Positions 1-6,309 of a stretch of 6,309 nucleotides of DNA are shown piece after piece. How positions within the stretch are numbered: the first letter of the stretch is position 1; the number at the start of each line of letters is the position of its first letter. The stretch is from Bacillota bacterium (GTDB lineage Bacteria > Bacillota_I > Bacilli_A > RFN20 > CAG-826). The translations under genes were made by a program, and so were the position numbers. The notes under the pieces were generated by a model. That model did not search any database, was not told the origin of the DNA, and saw only the letters and a list, made by a program, of their open reading frames with translations. Location: assembly GCA_003512585.1 (NCBI GenBank), contig DOQE01000069.1:1-6309 (forward strand), given 5' to 3'.

Positions 1-1
1 T

Positions 2-166
2 GATCTCAAAGTAACTACCTTTTTATATATAGATAGTAAAAAAGCAGATGGCCATATGGACGTTCGTTTTATTAATTTAACAGGCAAAAACACTTCGTTA
101 AAATGTTTGGCAAATGCCAATTTGGATCTAGCATGGCCATATGGGATAAAAAGGAATGGTATATGA
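2..166 (+). CDS. N-terminal-domain fragment of GH94-like phosphorylase (5' partial, out of frame with the rest of the gene)
   Basis: This frame is open from the left edge and ends at TGA 164-166, giving 54 residues. It reads like the end of the N-terminal beta-sandwich domain of GH94 enzymes: 'VTTFLYIDSKKADGHMDVRF' and 'INLTGKNTSLKCLANANLDL' follow the family pattern of beta strands with an 'R..NLT.K...L' segment. It also aligns with residues ~122-160 of the second phosphorylase in this window ('GIVVSLLTYV...ALVYRLKISS'). By that alignment about 120 residues lie upstream of the window. The last residues (IKRNGI) do not look like family sequence, and the homologous continuation (WYMISECDN...) is in the next frame. 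The fragment and the ORF after it are therefore best seen as one gene with a one-base loss near 143-152, or as a split gene. The frame assignment is seen directly; the homology is judged by eye. Confidence 0.72.
   Translation, partial: DLKVTTFLYIDSKKADGHMDVRFINLTGKNTSLKCLANANLDLAWPYGIKRNGI
148..155 (+). promoter_or_regulatory. Possible internal ribosome binding site at the frame break
   Basis: AAAAAGGA ends 7 bases before the ATG at 163-165, which itself overlaps the TGA (164-166) of the upstream frame as ATGA. This would allow translation to restart on the catalytic part of the phosphorylase. It also codes for Lys/Arg in both frames, so it may simply be a chance purine run. The same A run is the likeliest place for a one-base deletion or a base-calling error. 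Confidence 0.35.
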
Positions 167-2016
167 TTAGCGAATGTGACAATACCCATAAACCCCTTTT
201 TACTTCCAGTCATTATTCCGTTAACGGTGATATAAAGGAAAGAAGGACCGTTCAACTAGGATTTAATAAAGATTGTTCATCTTTTTGTTGTTCGTCTGAA
301 TATGTTAAAAACCTTACAAAGGGCTTTTCTATAATTCCAAGCTCCTTATTTAAGGATGGGATTGATAAAGTATCCATTTACCAACAAGGGATGTCTGCCT
401 TGTTCAATTTGGATTGCTATGAGGAATGCGAACTTAAATCGGTACTTTCCATTAACGATAAAAAAATAGATAAAGAGGAAATCCTATGCAAAATGGGCAA
501 GACTTATATTGAAAAATCATTAAAGGAATCTTTATCAAGCGTAGATAAGATTTATAGAATAAGACAAGTCGAAACAAAAGATGATAGGTTTAATCAATTT
601 GTCAATGGATTTCTTCCTTTGGAGCTATCTTGGGTAGGGGACTTAGATAGAGGCTGGCCTACCGGTATGAGAGGATCTAGGGACTGCGCGAATGACTTCT
701 TGGGTTTATTGTCTTACGATAAGGATAAGTGTAAGGAAGTAATTGCCAATTTATTTAATAACCAAAGGTTTGAAGATGGTTGGTATCCTAGGCAAATCCC
801 CTTTGGCGGTTGTAAAAAATATGATATGAGGCCATTTTCGGACGCTGGTTGCTTTGTAATGGAGTTAATTTATGAATACCTAGCAACTACAAACGATTTT
901 TCAATTCTCTATGAAACGTTCCCTTATTTGGATTCAAAAGAAAAGGGAACGGGATTGGAACATATAATCAAAACCGTTGATTATTATTGCCTTGATGAAA
1001 ATATAGGCGAGCACGGATTAATTAAACTTCATGGGGGAGATTGGCTTGATTGCTTAAATAAAGTTGGCTTAAAAGGTAGGGGCGAAACCGTCATGGTTAC
1101 CATGCAAGCCGTTTTAGCTTTAAATCAAGTTATATGTATACTTAATAAATTTGATAAAGAAAGTAAAAATATCAAAAAATATGAAAGATATATTTCTTTA
1201 TTTAAAAAGAATATCAAAAAATACGCTTATTTAGGAAAGGAAGGTTTTTACCAAGCTTTATTTAGCGATGATGGGAACTGGTATTTTTTTAATAAAGATA
1301 AAGATGGTTATAAAAGGGTATATGTTCCAAACAATGCCTATTCTATAATTTCTGAAATTGATAAAAAGAAAGACAAGCAAGTAATTAAAACCATTATTAA
1401 AAATAACGAAACCCCATTGGGCTTTAAATTATTCACTTATCCGTTTGGAGTAACTCCAATTGATGGAATTGGGAAGATGGGTACGGGCGATTTTAGGCCT
1501 TGTATGCTTGAAAATGGGTCGGTTTATAATCATGGTGCCAATTTATTTTTATTGCGTGCTTTAGCTAAGGCTGGCGATTATAAAACCTTATATAGGGCTT
1601 TGAATTATGCTTTGCCATGCAATTATAAAGTTCACCCTGAAAACAAGTCTTTCTTGCCTTCGTATGCCGTTACTAATTGCTATAACTTGGCCGAATCTTT
1701 TTATGACAGGGGCAGCCTAAGCTTTTTAACCGGAAGCATTGCCGTGGTTGAAAGGTCAATCTATAACTGGATGTTTGGGATCCAATATGGATTGGGTGAT
1801 ATCAATTTATGTCCGTGCCTACCAAAAGAATATGGCGATTCTAAGGTTATTGAACATTTTTTAGATAAAGAAATAACAATAAAATATAATGGATTCGGCA
1901 GCAAAGTTGCCAAGTGTATATTTAATGGCTTCTTAGTCCGCGTTAATGATTCTTTTATAACAATTTCAAAGGATGAATTAAAAAAGAAAAACGAAGTCAT
2001 ACTAGATTTATGCTGA
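163..2016 (+). CDS. GH94-like glycoside phosphorylase (clan GH-Q), catalytic part; divergent active site, frame broken at the 5' end
   Basis: Inverting phosphorylases of this family split beta-linked disaccharides or oligosaccharides with phosphate, giving a sugar-1-phosphate. Numbered from the ATG at 103, the ORF has the rest of the beta-sandwich (to ~140), a linker helix region, an (alpha/alpha)6 barrel (~170-555) and a C-terminal beta domain. Visible family marks are SRDCAND (R193, D194), DWLD (313-316; D316 matches the general acid, Asp490 of Cellvibrio gilvus cellobiose phosphorylase), RGET (326-329), ENGSVYNH (H477, phosphate site), FLTG (T543, G544, phosphate site) and PCLP. Several positions are unusual: DWLD replaces DWND, RDCAND replaces RDxxQD, and SDAGCF replaces DDxLW. 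I chose the start at 163 because AAAAAGGA at 148-155 lies 7 bases upstream and the ATG overlaps the TGA of the preceding fragment (ATGA). In-frame ATGs at 103 and 133 have no good ribosome binding site. The true ancestral start is upstream of the window. Family assignment is firm; substrate is unknown. Confidence 0.8.
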   Translation: MISECDNTHKPLFTSSHYSVNGDIKERRTVQLGFNKDCSSFCCSSEYVKNLTKGFSIIPSSLFKDGIDKVSIYQQGMSALFNLDCYEECELKSVLSINDKKIDKEEILCKMGKTYIEKSLKESLSSVDKIYRIRQVETKDDRFNQFVNGFLPLELSWVGDLDRGWPTGMRGSRDCANDFLGLLSYDKDKCKEVIANLFNNQRFEDGWYPRQIPFGGCKKYDMRPFSDAGCFVMELIYEYLATTNDFSILYETFPYLDSKEKGTGLEHIIKTVDYYCLDENIGEHGLIKLHGGDWLDCLNKVGLKGRGETVMVTMQAVLALNQVICILNKFDKESKNIKKYERYISLFKKNIKKYAYLGKEGFYQALFSDDGNWYFFNKDKDGYKRVYVPNNAYSIISEIDKKKDKQVIKTIIKNNETPLGFKLFTYPFGVTPIDGIGKMGTGDFRPCMLENGSVYNHGANLFLLRALAKAGDYKTLYRALNYALPCNYKVHPENKSFLPSYAVTNCYNLAESFYDRGSLSFLTGSIAVVERSIYNWMFGIQYGLGDINLCPCLPKEYGDSKVIEHFLDKEITIKYNGFGSKVAKCIFNGFLVRVNDSFITISKDELKKKNEVILDLC

Positions 2017-2031
2017 ATTGTAAAAATATTT

Positions 2032-2063
2032 AGTAATGTTTTGTTACATTGCTTTATTTTTTT
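2032..2063 (+). terminator. Rho-independent terminator after the first phosphorylase gene
   Basis: An 8-bp stem (AGTAATGT at 2032-2039 with ACATTGCT at 2046-2053, one G-T wobble) encloses a 6-base loop and is followed by TTA and seven T's (2057-2063). It begins 15 bases after the stop codon at 2014-2016. This separates the first phosphorylase from the next two genes as a transcription unit, though some read-through is possible because the stem is AT-rich. Confidence 0.7.
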
Positions 2064-2070
2064 GATAGGC

Positions 2071-2082
2071 GTTTTCTAAAAC
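2071..2082 (+). promoter_or_regulatory. Short inverted repeat, possible operator
   Basis: GTTTT-CT-AAAAC is a perfect 5-bp inverted repeat with a 2-base centre, ending 3 bases before the proposed -35 box. Its position would suit a regulator binding site for the phosphorylase-fucosidase unit. The centre is CT rather than the CG typical of LacI-family operators, and repeats this short are common by chance in AT-rich DNA, so this is a weak call. Confidence 0.2.
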
Positions 2083-2085
2083 CGA

Positions 2086-2114
2086 TTGTCTCAATTTTTA
2101 TTAAAAAGTATTCT
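2086..2114 (+). promoter_or_regulatory. Probable sigma-A-type promoter for the second phosphorylase and fucosidase
   Basis: TTGTCT (2086-2091, 4 of 6 to TTGACA) and TATTCT (2109-2114, 4 of 6 to TATAAT) are separated by an ideal 17-base AT-rich spacer. The site sits between the upstream terminator and the next gene, where a promoter is expected. Transcription would start near 2121, leaving a leader of about 43 bases. An alternative -10, TATATT at 2129-2134, has no matching -35. Confidence 0.4.
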
Positions 2115-2148
2115 TATGAAAACAAAAATATATTTAGCAATCTAGAAT

Positions 2149-2154
2149 AAGGAG
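2149..2154 (+). promoter_or_regulatory. Ribosome binding site of the second phosphorylase gene
   Basis: AAGGAG lies 9 bases before the ATG at 2164 and fixes that start. The protein from this ATG begins a few residues before the conserved N-terminal family sequence, which supports the choice. Confidence 0.75.
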
Positions 2155-2163
2155 AATCAACCA

Positions 2164-4533
2164 ATGATTAAACCAAGAGATAAGAAGGAATCGTTTTACG
2201 AGTTTGACGATTCGAATAAGGAAATTGTTTTTCATCGTCACGATATGCCTTCTCCATGGATGAACTATCTAACCAATGGAGAGTTTTATACCATGATATC
2301 CCAAGCGGGCGGAAATTTAAGTTGGTATAAGTCTCCTGAGATTTGGAGAATCGGCCGTTATGGTTTCTTTAATACTCCTACCGATGCCCAAGGATTATTT
2401 ATTTATATTAAGGATAAGAAAACAGGAAAAGTCTGGAATCCAAATTTTTTGCCTACTAATGAAGAGCTAGATTGTTTTGAATCTAGACACGGTCGTGGAT
2501 ATACCCGCTTTAAGGCCGCAAAAGATGGAATAGTTGTTTCTTTGCTTACTTATGTGGGAAAAGAAAATGCCTTGGTATATCGTCTTAAGATTTCTTCTAA
2601 AGAAAGCAAAGACATCCAAGTATTTGCCGCCAAAGAAATGGGCAATATGGAATATATAAGGGAAATGGAGTGGCAATGCTATACCAAGCAATCCAATAAC
2701 ATAAATTATTTCAAAGACGTGGATGCCTTGATTTATGATTATTTTATAGATGCACAGCCTCGCCCGGATGAAACCCCATATGTTTTTATGACATCAACCT
2801 TGTCTTCTTCTTCCTATACTGGGATTAGAAAAGGCTTTTTAGGGGCATATAGAGATTTATCAAATCCCGAAGCCATTGAAATAGGGAAATGTCCAAATAC
2901 TGAACTCCAAGGCGGCGAAGGCATTTTTGCTTTCTCCTATGATTTGTCCTTTGAGGAAAACGAAACAAAAGATTTCGCCATTATTTTGGGAACATTCGAT
3001 AAAAAAGAAGACCCCGTATCTTCAATTTCTAAGTTTAAAAATCTAGCCTTTGTTGATGAAATATTTAATAGCGTGAAGGAAAAATGGAACGAATTTGATT
3101 CTATTTTCCATGTTGAAACCGATGATAAAGAGCTTGATAGAATGGCTAATATTTGGAATCCATATCAGGCCTATATTAATTTTTGTGTTTGCAGGGAAAT
3201 ATCCTTTTATGCAACTGGCTCTGCTAGAGGATATGGAGTAAGGGATACTTCTCAGGATTGCCTTTCTAGGATTATTTATGATCAGGAATCGGTTAAGCAA
3301 AGAATAAAGGAAGTAATGTCTGAACAATATAGGTGTGGCAAGACTACCCACCGTTATTATCATATAGAAAAGAAAAAATCCGATATGAGCGATAGAAGCG
3401 ATGACCACCTTTGGATGGTTTATGCCGTTTATGAATTGTTAAAAGAAACAAATGATTATACATTCTTAAACGAAGTAGTTCCTTATTATGACGGGGGAGA
3501 AGGGACTGTTTTAGAGCATTTAGAGGCTTCTATTAATTTTACTGTTTCGACTATGGGCAAGCATAAAGTGCCCTTAATGCTAAATAGTGACTGGAATGAT
3601 TGCCTTAATACGGTTTGCCGTAAGGGAAAAGGGGAATCGATTATGGCGGCTGAGCAATTTGTTTTGGCTTGCTTGGATCTAGTTAAAATAGAAAAAGAAT
3701 TGGGACGTGACTATTCTTTTTATGAAGATGCGGCTAAAAAGCAAGCTAAAGTCTTAAATGAAGACATGTTTGAAGAAGATCACTATATCCGTGCGTTTAC
3801 CGATTCTGGAATTAGGGTCGGTGGAAGCAAGGAAAAGTGTGGAAGGATTTGGATCAATAGCAATTCCTGGGCCGTTTTCTCTTCCGTTGCTGATAATAAA
3901 CGCGGGAATATAGTCATGGATAGCGTCATGAAGTATTGTAATACGCCTTTTGGTTTAGCTATTCAATATCCTCCGCTAGAAAGAAATTATCCTTCAAAAG
4001 AAGAAGAAATTTCTTTTGCTACCCCAGGAATCGGAGAAAATGGCGGGGGATTTTGCCATGCGAATACTTGGGCAATAATTGCCTATTGCATGCTTAATAG
4101 GCCTGATGATGCCTATAAAGTTTATAGTGAGCTTATGCCAGACCATATCATCTCTAAAATTGGTGTGGATGCCTATAATTGCGAGCCTTATATATATTCT
4201 TCTAATGTCCGTGGGCCTAGGGCATTGCGTGCAGGGGAAGCGGCCGTTAGCTGGCTTACTGGTACGGCTACCTGGATGAACATTGCCCTTCAGCAATATT
4301 TCTTCGGCGTTCGGCCAGAAAAAGAGGGCCTATTAATTGACCCATGTCTTCCAAGCCATATCAAAAAAGCAAAGATTACTAGAAGGTTCCGTGGCTGCAC
4401 CTATGAAATTGAGCTAAACATAAAAGGAAAGAAGACACACGCCTGCACTCTTTTTGCTAATGGTGAGAAAATTAACGGAAATATAGTCCCTCCTAGCTCC
4501 AAATCAATTAAAATTGAATGCGTTGTCGATTGA
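2164..4533 (+). CDS. GH94 glycoside phosphorylase, cellobiose/N,N'-diacetylchitobiose phosphorylase type
   Basis: This is a complete 789-residue cytoplasmic enzyme, the usual length for GH94, with no signal peptide. It should cleave a beta-linked disaccharide with inorganic phosphate, giving a sugar-1-phosphate and a free sugar. Domains in order: N-terminal beta-sandwich (~10-280; PSPWMNYL at 29-36, AGGNLSWYKSP at 48-58, ESRHGRGYTRF at 106-116), linker helices (~285-325), (alpha/alpha)6 barrel (~328-715) and a C-terminal beta domain. Active-site marks: SARGYGVRDTSQD (R355 and D361, spaced like Arg362 and Asp368 of Cellvibrio gilvus cellobiose phosphorylase, which hold the donor sugar), DDHLW (413-417), DWND (476-479, with D479 the likely general acid), GKGES (488-492), GGGFCH (H632) and WLTG (T699, G700) for phosphate, and IDPCLP (725-730). 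All key residues are present, so it is probably active. It starts a unit with the fucosidase gene 24 bases downstream. Family assignment is firm; I cannot tell glucose from N-acetylglucosamine or other substrates. Confidence 0.93.
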   Translation: MIKPRDKKESFYEFDDSNKEIVFHRHDMPSPWMNYLTNGEFYTMISQAGGNLSWYKSPEIWRIGRYGFFNTPTDAQGLFIYIKDKKTGKVWNPNFLPTNEELDCFESRHGRGYTRFKAAKDGIVVSLLTYVGKENALVYRLKISSKESKDIQVFAAKEMGNMEYIREMEWQCYTKQSNNINYFKDVDALIYDYFIDAQPRPDETPYVFMTSTLSSSSYTGIRKGFLGAYRDLSNPEAIEIGKCPNTELQGGEGIFAFSYDLSFEENETKDFAIILGTFDKKEDPVSSISKFKNLAFVDEIFNSVKEKWNEFDSIFHVETDDKELDRMANIWNPYQAYINFCVCREISFYATGSARGYGVRDTSQDCLSRIIYDQESVKQRIKEVMSEQYRCGKTTHRYYHIEKKKSDMSDRSDDHLWMVYAVYELLKETNDYTFLNEVVPYYDGGEGTVLEHLEASINFTVSTMGKHKVPLMLNSDWNDCLNTVCRKGKGESIMAAEQFVLACLDLVKIEKELGRDYSFYEDAAKKQAKVLNEDMFEEDHYIRAFTDSGIRVGGSKEKCGRIWINSNSWAVFSSVADNKRGNIVMDSVMKYCNTPFGLAIQYPPLERNYPSKEEEISFATPGIGENGGGFCHANTWAIIAYCMLNRPDDAYKVYSELMPDHIISKIGVDAYNCEPYIYSSNVRGPRALRAGEAAVSWLTGTATWMNIALQQYFFGVRPEKEGLLIDPCLPSHIKKAKITRRFRGCTYEIELNIKGKKTHACTLFANGEKINGNIVPPSSKSIKIECVVD

Positions 4534-4541
4534 TTCAATTT
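4511..4541 (+). repeat. Inverted repeat spanning the stop codon of the second phosphorylase gene
   Basis: AAATTGAAT (4511-4519) and ATTCAATTT (4533-4541) are perfect 9-base complements around a 13-base loop that contains most of the TGA stop (4531-4533). No T run follows, so it is not a terminator. A competing smaller hairpin is possible, because TCAATT at 4504-4509 also pairs with AATTGA at 4512-4517. The right arm ends 4 bases before the next gene's ribosome binding site. The repeat is seen directly; any role in mRNA stability or in the relative output of the two genes is inference. Confidence 0.4.
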
Positions 4542-4545
4542 AACT

Positions 4546-4552
4546 AAAGGAG
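4546..4552 (+). promoter_or_regulatory. Ribosome binding site of the fucosidase gene
   Basis: AAAGGAG lies 5 bases before the ATG at 4558 and fixes that start. It is within the 24-base gap after the second phosphorylase gene, which has no room for a promoter, so both genes probably share one mRNA. Confidence 0.75.
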
Positions 4553-4557
4553 TCTGC

Positions 4558-5763
4558 ATGAAGCCAGATTATATAAAAAGATTTGAAAAATTAGGCTTTG
4601 GGATGTTTGTCCATTACGGATTATATTCCATGCTTAACAAAGGCGAATGGGCCTATTTTGCCTTGGACAAAGAAGAGAAAAAGAAATACTTTAGCAAGGA
4701 ATTCGCGGATAGGTTTAACCCTAAAAAGGATTGGGCTATCAAGCTAGTCCGCCTAGCTAAAAAATCTGGTGTTAAATATATTAATCTTACAACCAAACAC
4801 CACGATGGTTTCTTTTTATACGATTCAAAAGGATTGACCGACTGGGATTGCATGCATTATGGCCCCAAAAGAGACTTGGTAAAGGAATTTGTCGATGCCT
4901 GCAATAAGGAAGGAATAGTCCCTTTCTTTTATCACGCCCTATTGGATTGGCATTCAAAAGATTACAAAGAAAACTTTCCAAAATATTTAGATTTTTTGTA
5001 TAAATCGGTCGAACTACTTTGTACTAATTATGGAAAGATAGGCGGGTTTTGGTTTGACGGATTTTGGGATAAGCCAAATGAAAACTGGGAATTTGACCGC
5101 TTATATAAAATGATTAGAAAATACCAAAAAGAAGCCATGATTATAAATAACACCGGCTTAAGCGATACTGGTTCGATCGGACATTATGAAATCGATTCTG
5201 TCACTTATGAAAGAAGCGCGCCAAGTAAAACCATTCAAATCGATGGTAAGGAAAGAGCCGGGGAGATGTGCGAAGTCTTTGGTGAGCATTGGGGATGTGC
5301 TAAACATGATTTAGACTATAAATCTTTTAAGGAAATTCTTTATTCGTTACTTGATTGCCGTAACTGCAATTGCAACTTTTTATTAAATTGTGGTCCTTTA
5401 GGAAGTGGGTATATTTCTACTAGAGATAAGTTATATTTTGATGGTCTAGGGGAAGTAATTAGGAAAAACAAATACTTTATTTACAACGTAAAAAAAGCCG
5501 ATATTGAAAGTGATGATTGTATTATCCTCCAAGATGATAATTACTATTACGCCGTCATTAAGGATGTTGTCTTTTCTTTAGACCCAAATGTTCAATTAAA
5601 TGAAGGAACAAAGCAAGTTGTTATTAAAAACCATAAGATAAAAAATGCAAAATATTTAGATTGCAAATATCCTGTCATGCTGTCAAAAGACAAATCAACG
5701 ATTATTGTTAGGCCTTTTGATTATGGCGAGGCTAGATGCATTAGGGTAGTTAGGTTTAAATAA
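4558..5763 (+). CDS. Alpha-L-fucosidase, glycoside hydrolase family 29, cytoplasmic
   Basis: GH29 enzymes remove terminal alpha-L-fucose from glycans with retention of configuration. This 401-residue protein has a (beta/alpha)8 catalytic barrel (~8-310) and a short C-terminal beta domain (~312-401). Family marks are GFGMFVHYG (13-21), TTKHHDGFFLYDSK (78-91), KRDLVKEFVDAC (104-115), FYHALLDWH (124-132), GGFWFDGFW (162-170; D167 is the expected nucleophile), IINNTG (195-200), GEMCEVFGEHWG (235-246) and NFLLNCGP (273-280). The acid/base residue varies within GH29 and I do not assign it. There is no signal peptide or extra carbohydrate-binding module, which fits action on small imported oligosaccharides. 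The family's usual glycine-rich lead-in to NLLLNVGP is replaced by a cysteine-rich stretch (C267, C270, C272, C278). It is co-transcribed with the upstream phosphorylase and ends at a strong hairpin, so it is the last gene of the unit. Activity on the exact fucose linkage is unknown. Confidence 0.93.
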   Translation: MKPDYIKRFEKLGFGMFVHYGLYSMLNKGEWAYFALDKEEKKKYFSKEFADRFNPKKDWAIKLVRLAKKSGVKYINLTTKHHDGFFLYDSKGLTDWDCMHYGPKRDLVKEFVDACNKEGIVPFFYHALLDWHSKDYKENFPKYLDFLYKSVELLCTNYGKIGGFWFDGFWDKPNENWEFDRLYKMIRKYQKEAMIINNTGLSDTGSIGHYEIDSVTYERSAPSKTIQIDGKERAGEMCEVFGEHWGCAKHDLDYKSFKEILYSLLDCRNCNCNFLLNCGPLGSGYISTRDKLYFDGLGEVIRKNKYFIYNVKKADIESDDCIILQDDNYYYAVIKDVVFSLDPNVQLNEGTKQVVIKNHKIKNAKYLDCKYPVMLSKDKSTIIVRPFDYGEARCIRVVRFK

Positions 5764-5765
5764 TT

Positions 5766-5800
5766 AAAAAAAGCAAGCAGGGTTAACGGCTTGCTTTTTA
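5766..5800. terminator. Bidirectional Rho-independent terminator between convergent genes
   Basis: An 11-bp perfect stem (AAAAAGCAAGC at 5768-5778 with GCTTGCTTTTT at 5789-5799) encloses a 10-base loop. It has five T's on the plus strand and seven on the minus strand (the A run 5766-5772). It begins 3 bases after the fucosidase stop and lies 12 bases beyond the minus-strand gene's stop, so it can end both transcripts. Confidence 0.88.
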
Positions 5801-5811
5801 AAAAGGAGTGC

Positions 5812-6309
5812 TTATTTCTCTTGCTTTAGTTCTTCAAATTTTTCCTTCATTGTCGGGTTATTTCTAGTTAATTTTTTAATTGTTAAATCTTGGGCTTTGT
5901 TATTGGCTATCCTTAAATTCCTTTCAGAACCAAGCAAATTGTCTTTGACTTTTTGTAGATGTGCGATTGTATTATCTATTTCTTTTATGGCCGAGTTAAA
6001 TTTGTCGCTGGCTCTTTCAAAATTCGTTGCAAACCCTTTTTGGAATTCTGTTAAGCTATTTTCAAAATTCGTGATGTCGATATTTTGGTTTTGTATTTCC
6101 GTTAATTCCTTTTTATAGGAGAGGGAATTTTTCGCGGCATTAGCAAGCAATGTAATCATGGCAATGAAACATTGAGGCCTTATGACATACATTTTTTTAT
6201 AACGATAAGAAACATCTACTATGCCTGAATTATAGAATTCGTTATTAGGTTCTAGCATTGAAACCAATACGGCATATTCGCATTTCTTTTCGTTTCTATC
6301 TTTATCAAG
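5812..6309 (-). CDS. DUF2130 domain-containing protein, C-terminal part (gene runs off the right edge)
   Basis: The minus-strand frame is open from the right edge to TAA at 5814-5812, giving 165 residues. It matches my memory of the C-terminal portion of DUF2130 (COG4487) proteins: LDKDRNEKKCEYAVLVSMLE (1-20), YNSGIVDVSYRYKKMYVIRP (26-45) and NNKAQDLTIKKLTRNNPTM (136-154) are highly typical. The 60-130 region is rich in Glu, Lys, Gln and Asn with a heptad-like pattern and probably forms a coiled coil. Family members are usually 400-450 residues and are predicted to be cytoplasmic, so over half is missing here. A start at the internal TTG (6267) or ATG (6258) would cut through the conserved domain and is not credible. 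The molecular function of the family is not established. It faces the fucosidase gene across a shared terminator and need not be functionally linked to it. Confidence 0.88.
   Translation of the reverse strand, partial: LDKDRNEKKCEYAVLVSMLEPNNEFYNSGIVDVSYRYKKMYVIRPQCFIAMITLLANAAKNSLSYKKELTEIQNQNIDITNFENSLTEFQKGFATNFERASDKFNSAIKEIDNTIAHLQKVKDNLLGSERNLRIANNKAQDLTIKKLTRNNPTMKEKFEELKQEK

Noticed and set aside
146..154. Programmed -1 ribosomal frameshift site at ATA AAA AGG
   Set aside because: A -1 slip could be supported by the A run at the A-site codon, but the P-site codon ATA would have to re-pair with GAT, so this is not a proper X XXY YYZ heptamer. I also saw no clear stem-loop at the right distance. 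A deletion or a restart fits better.
164..166. TGA read as Trp, as in some Mollicutes
   Set aside because: Reading through leads into non-family sequence and a nearby stop, while the family sequence continues in the other frame. TGA also ends the two phosphorylase genes at sensible C-termini, and TGG is used for Trp throughout.
2078..2095. LacI-type operator around AAAACCGATTG
   Set aside because: It has a central CG, but the arms do not match as an inverted repeat beyond a few bases.
3994..4296. Minus-strand and alternative-frame ORFs inside the phosphorylase and fucosidase genes (also 1761-2000, 2467-2691, 3043-3408, 4079-4279, 4653-4981)
   Set aside because: They lie wholly within well-supported genes, have low-complexity or unrecognisable translations and show no domain pattern.
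5897..6118. Plus-strand 73-residue hydrophobic ORF
   Set aside because: It is the shadow of the DUF2130 coding region, whose coiled-coil codons read backwards give Leu/Phe/Ser-rich sequence. No ribosome binding site was seen.
1..6309. CRISPR array, tRNA, rRNA or insertion sequence
   Set aside because: There are no regularly spaced repeats, cloverleaf sequences, transposase motifs or terminal inverted repeats. The window is almost fully taken up by the four genes.

Overview
The window is low-GC DNA, AT-rich by eye, with the standard bacterial code: all three readable plus-strand frames end in TGA or TAA, Trp is TGG, and there are clear AAGGAG-type ribosome binding sites. AGG is a favoured Arg codon. 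Together with the protein types, this suggests a gut or host-associated Firmicute or Mollicutes-like bacterium (Bacilli, Erysipelotrichia or RF39-like). That placement is inference from composition and protein flavour, not from a marker gene.

Layout. Positions 2-2016 (+) hold a GH94-like glycoside phosphorylase (clan GH-Q). Its first ~120 residues lie upstream of the window, and the reading frame is broken near position 145. The N-terminal part runs in one frame to a TGA at 164-166. The rest, including the whole catalytic domain, runs in the next frame to 2016. A hairpin terminator (2032-2063) follows, then a probable promoter (2086-2114). Next comes a two-gene unit with a 24-base gap: a complete GH94 phosphorylase of the cellobiose/chitobiose phosphorylase type (2164-4533) and a GH29 alpha-L-fucosidase (4558-5763). 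A hairpin with T runs on both sides (5766-5800) closes this unit. It also serves a convergent minus-strand gene (5812 to the right edge), the C-terminal part of a DUF2130-family protein.

How the genes may work together. None of the visible N-termini (second phosphorylase, fucosidase) carries a signal peptide, so sugar breakdown is probably cytoplasmic. A small fucosylated oligosaccharide would be imported, the fucosidase would remove L-fucose, and the phosphorylases would cleave the exposed beta-linked core with phosphate to give a sugar-1-phosphate without spending ATP. No transporter or regulator is visible here; they may lie upstream. The two phosphorylases are clear paralogs, but the first has lost several donor-site residues found in the second, so they probably act on different sugars or linkages.

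The most notable points are the split reading frame of the first phosphorylase, with an ATGA overlap and a well-placed ribosome binding site exactly at the break, and that protein's unusual active site. I found no mobile element, CRISPR array, tRNA or rRNA.
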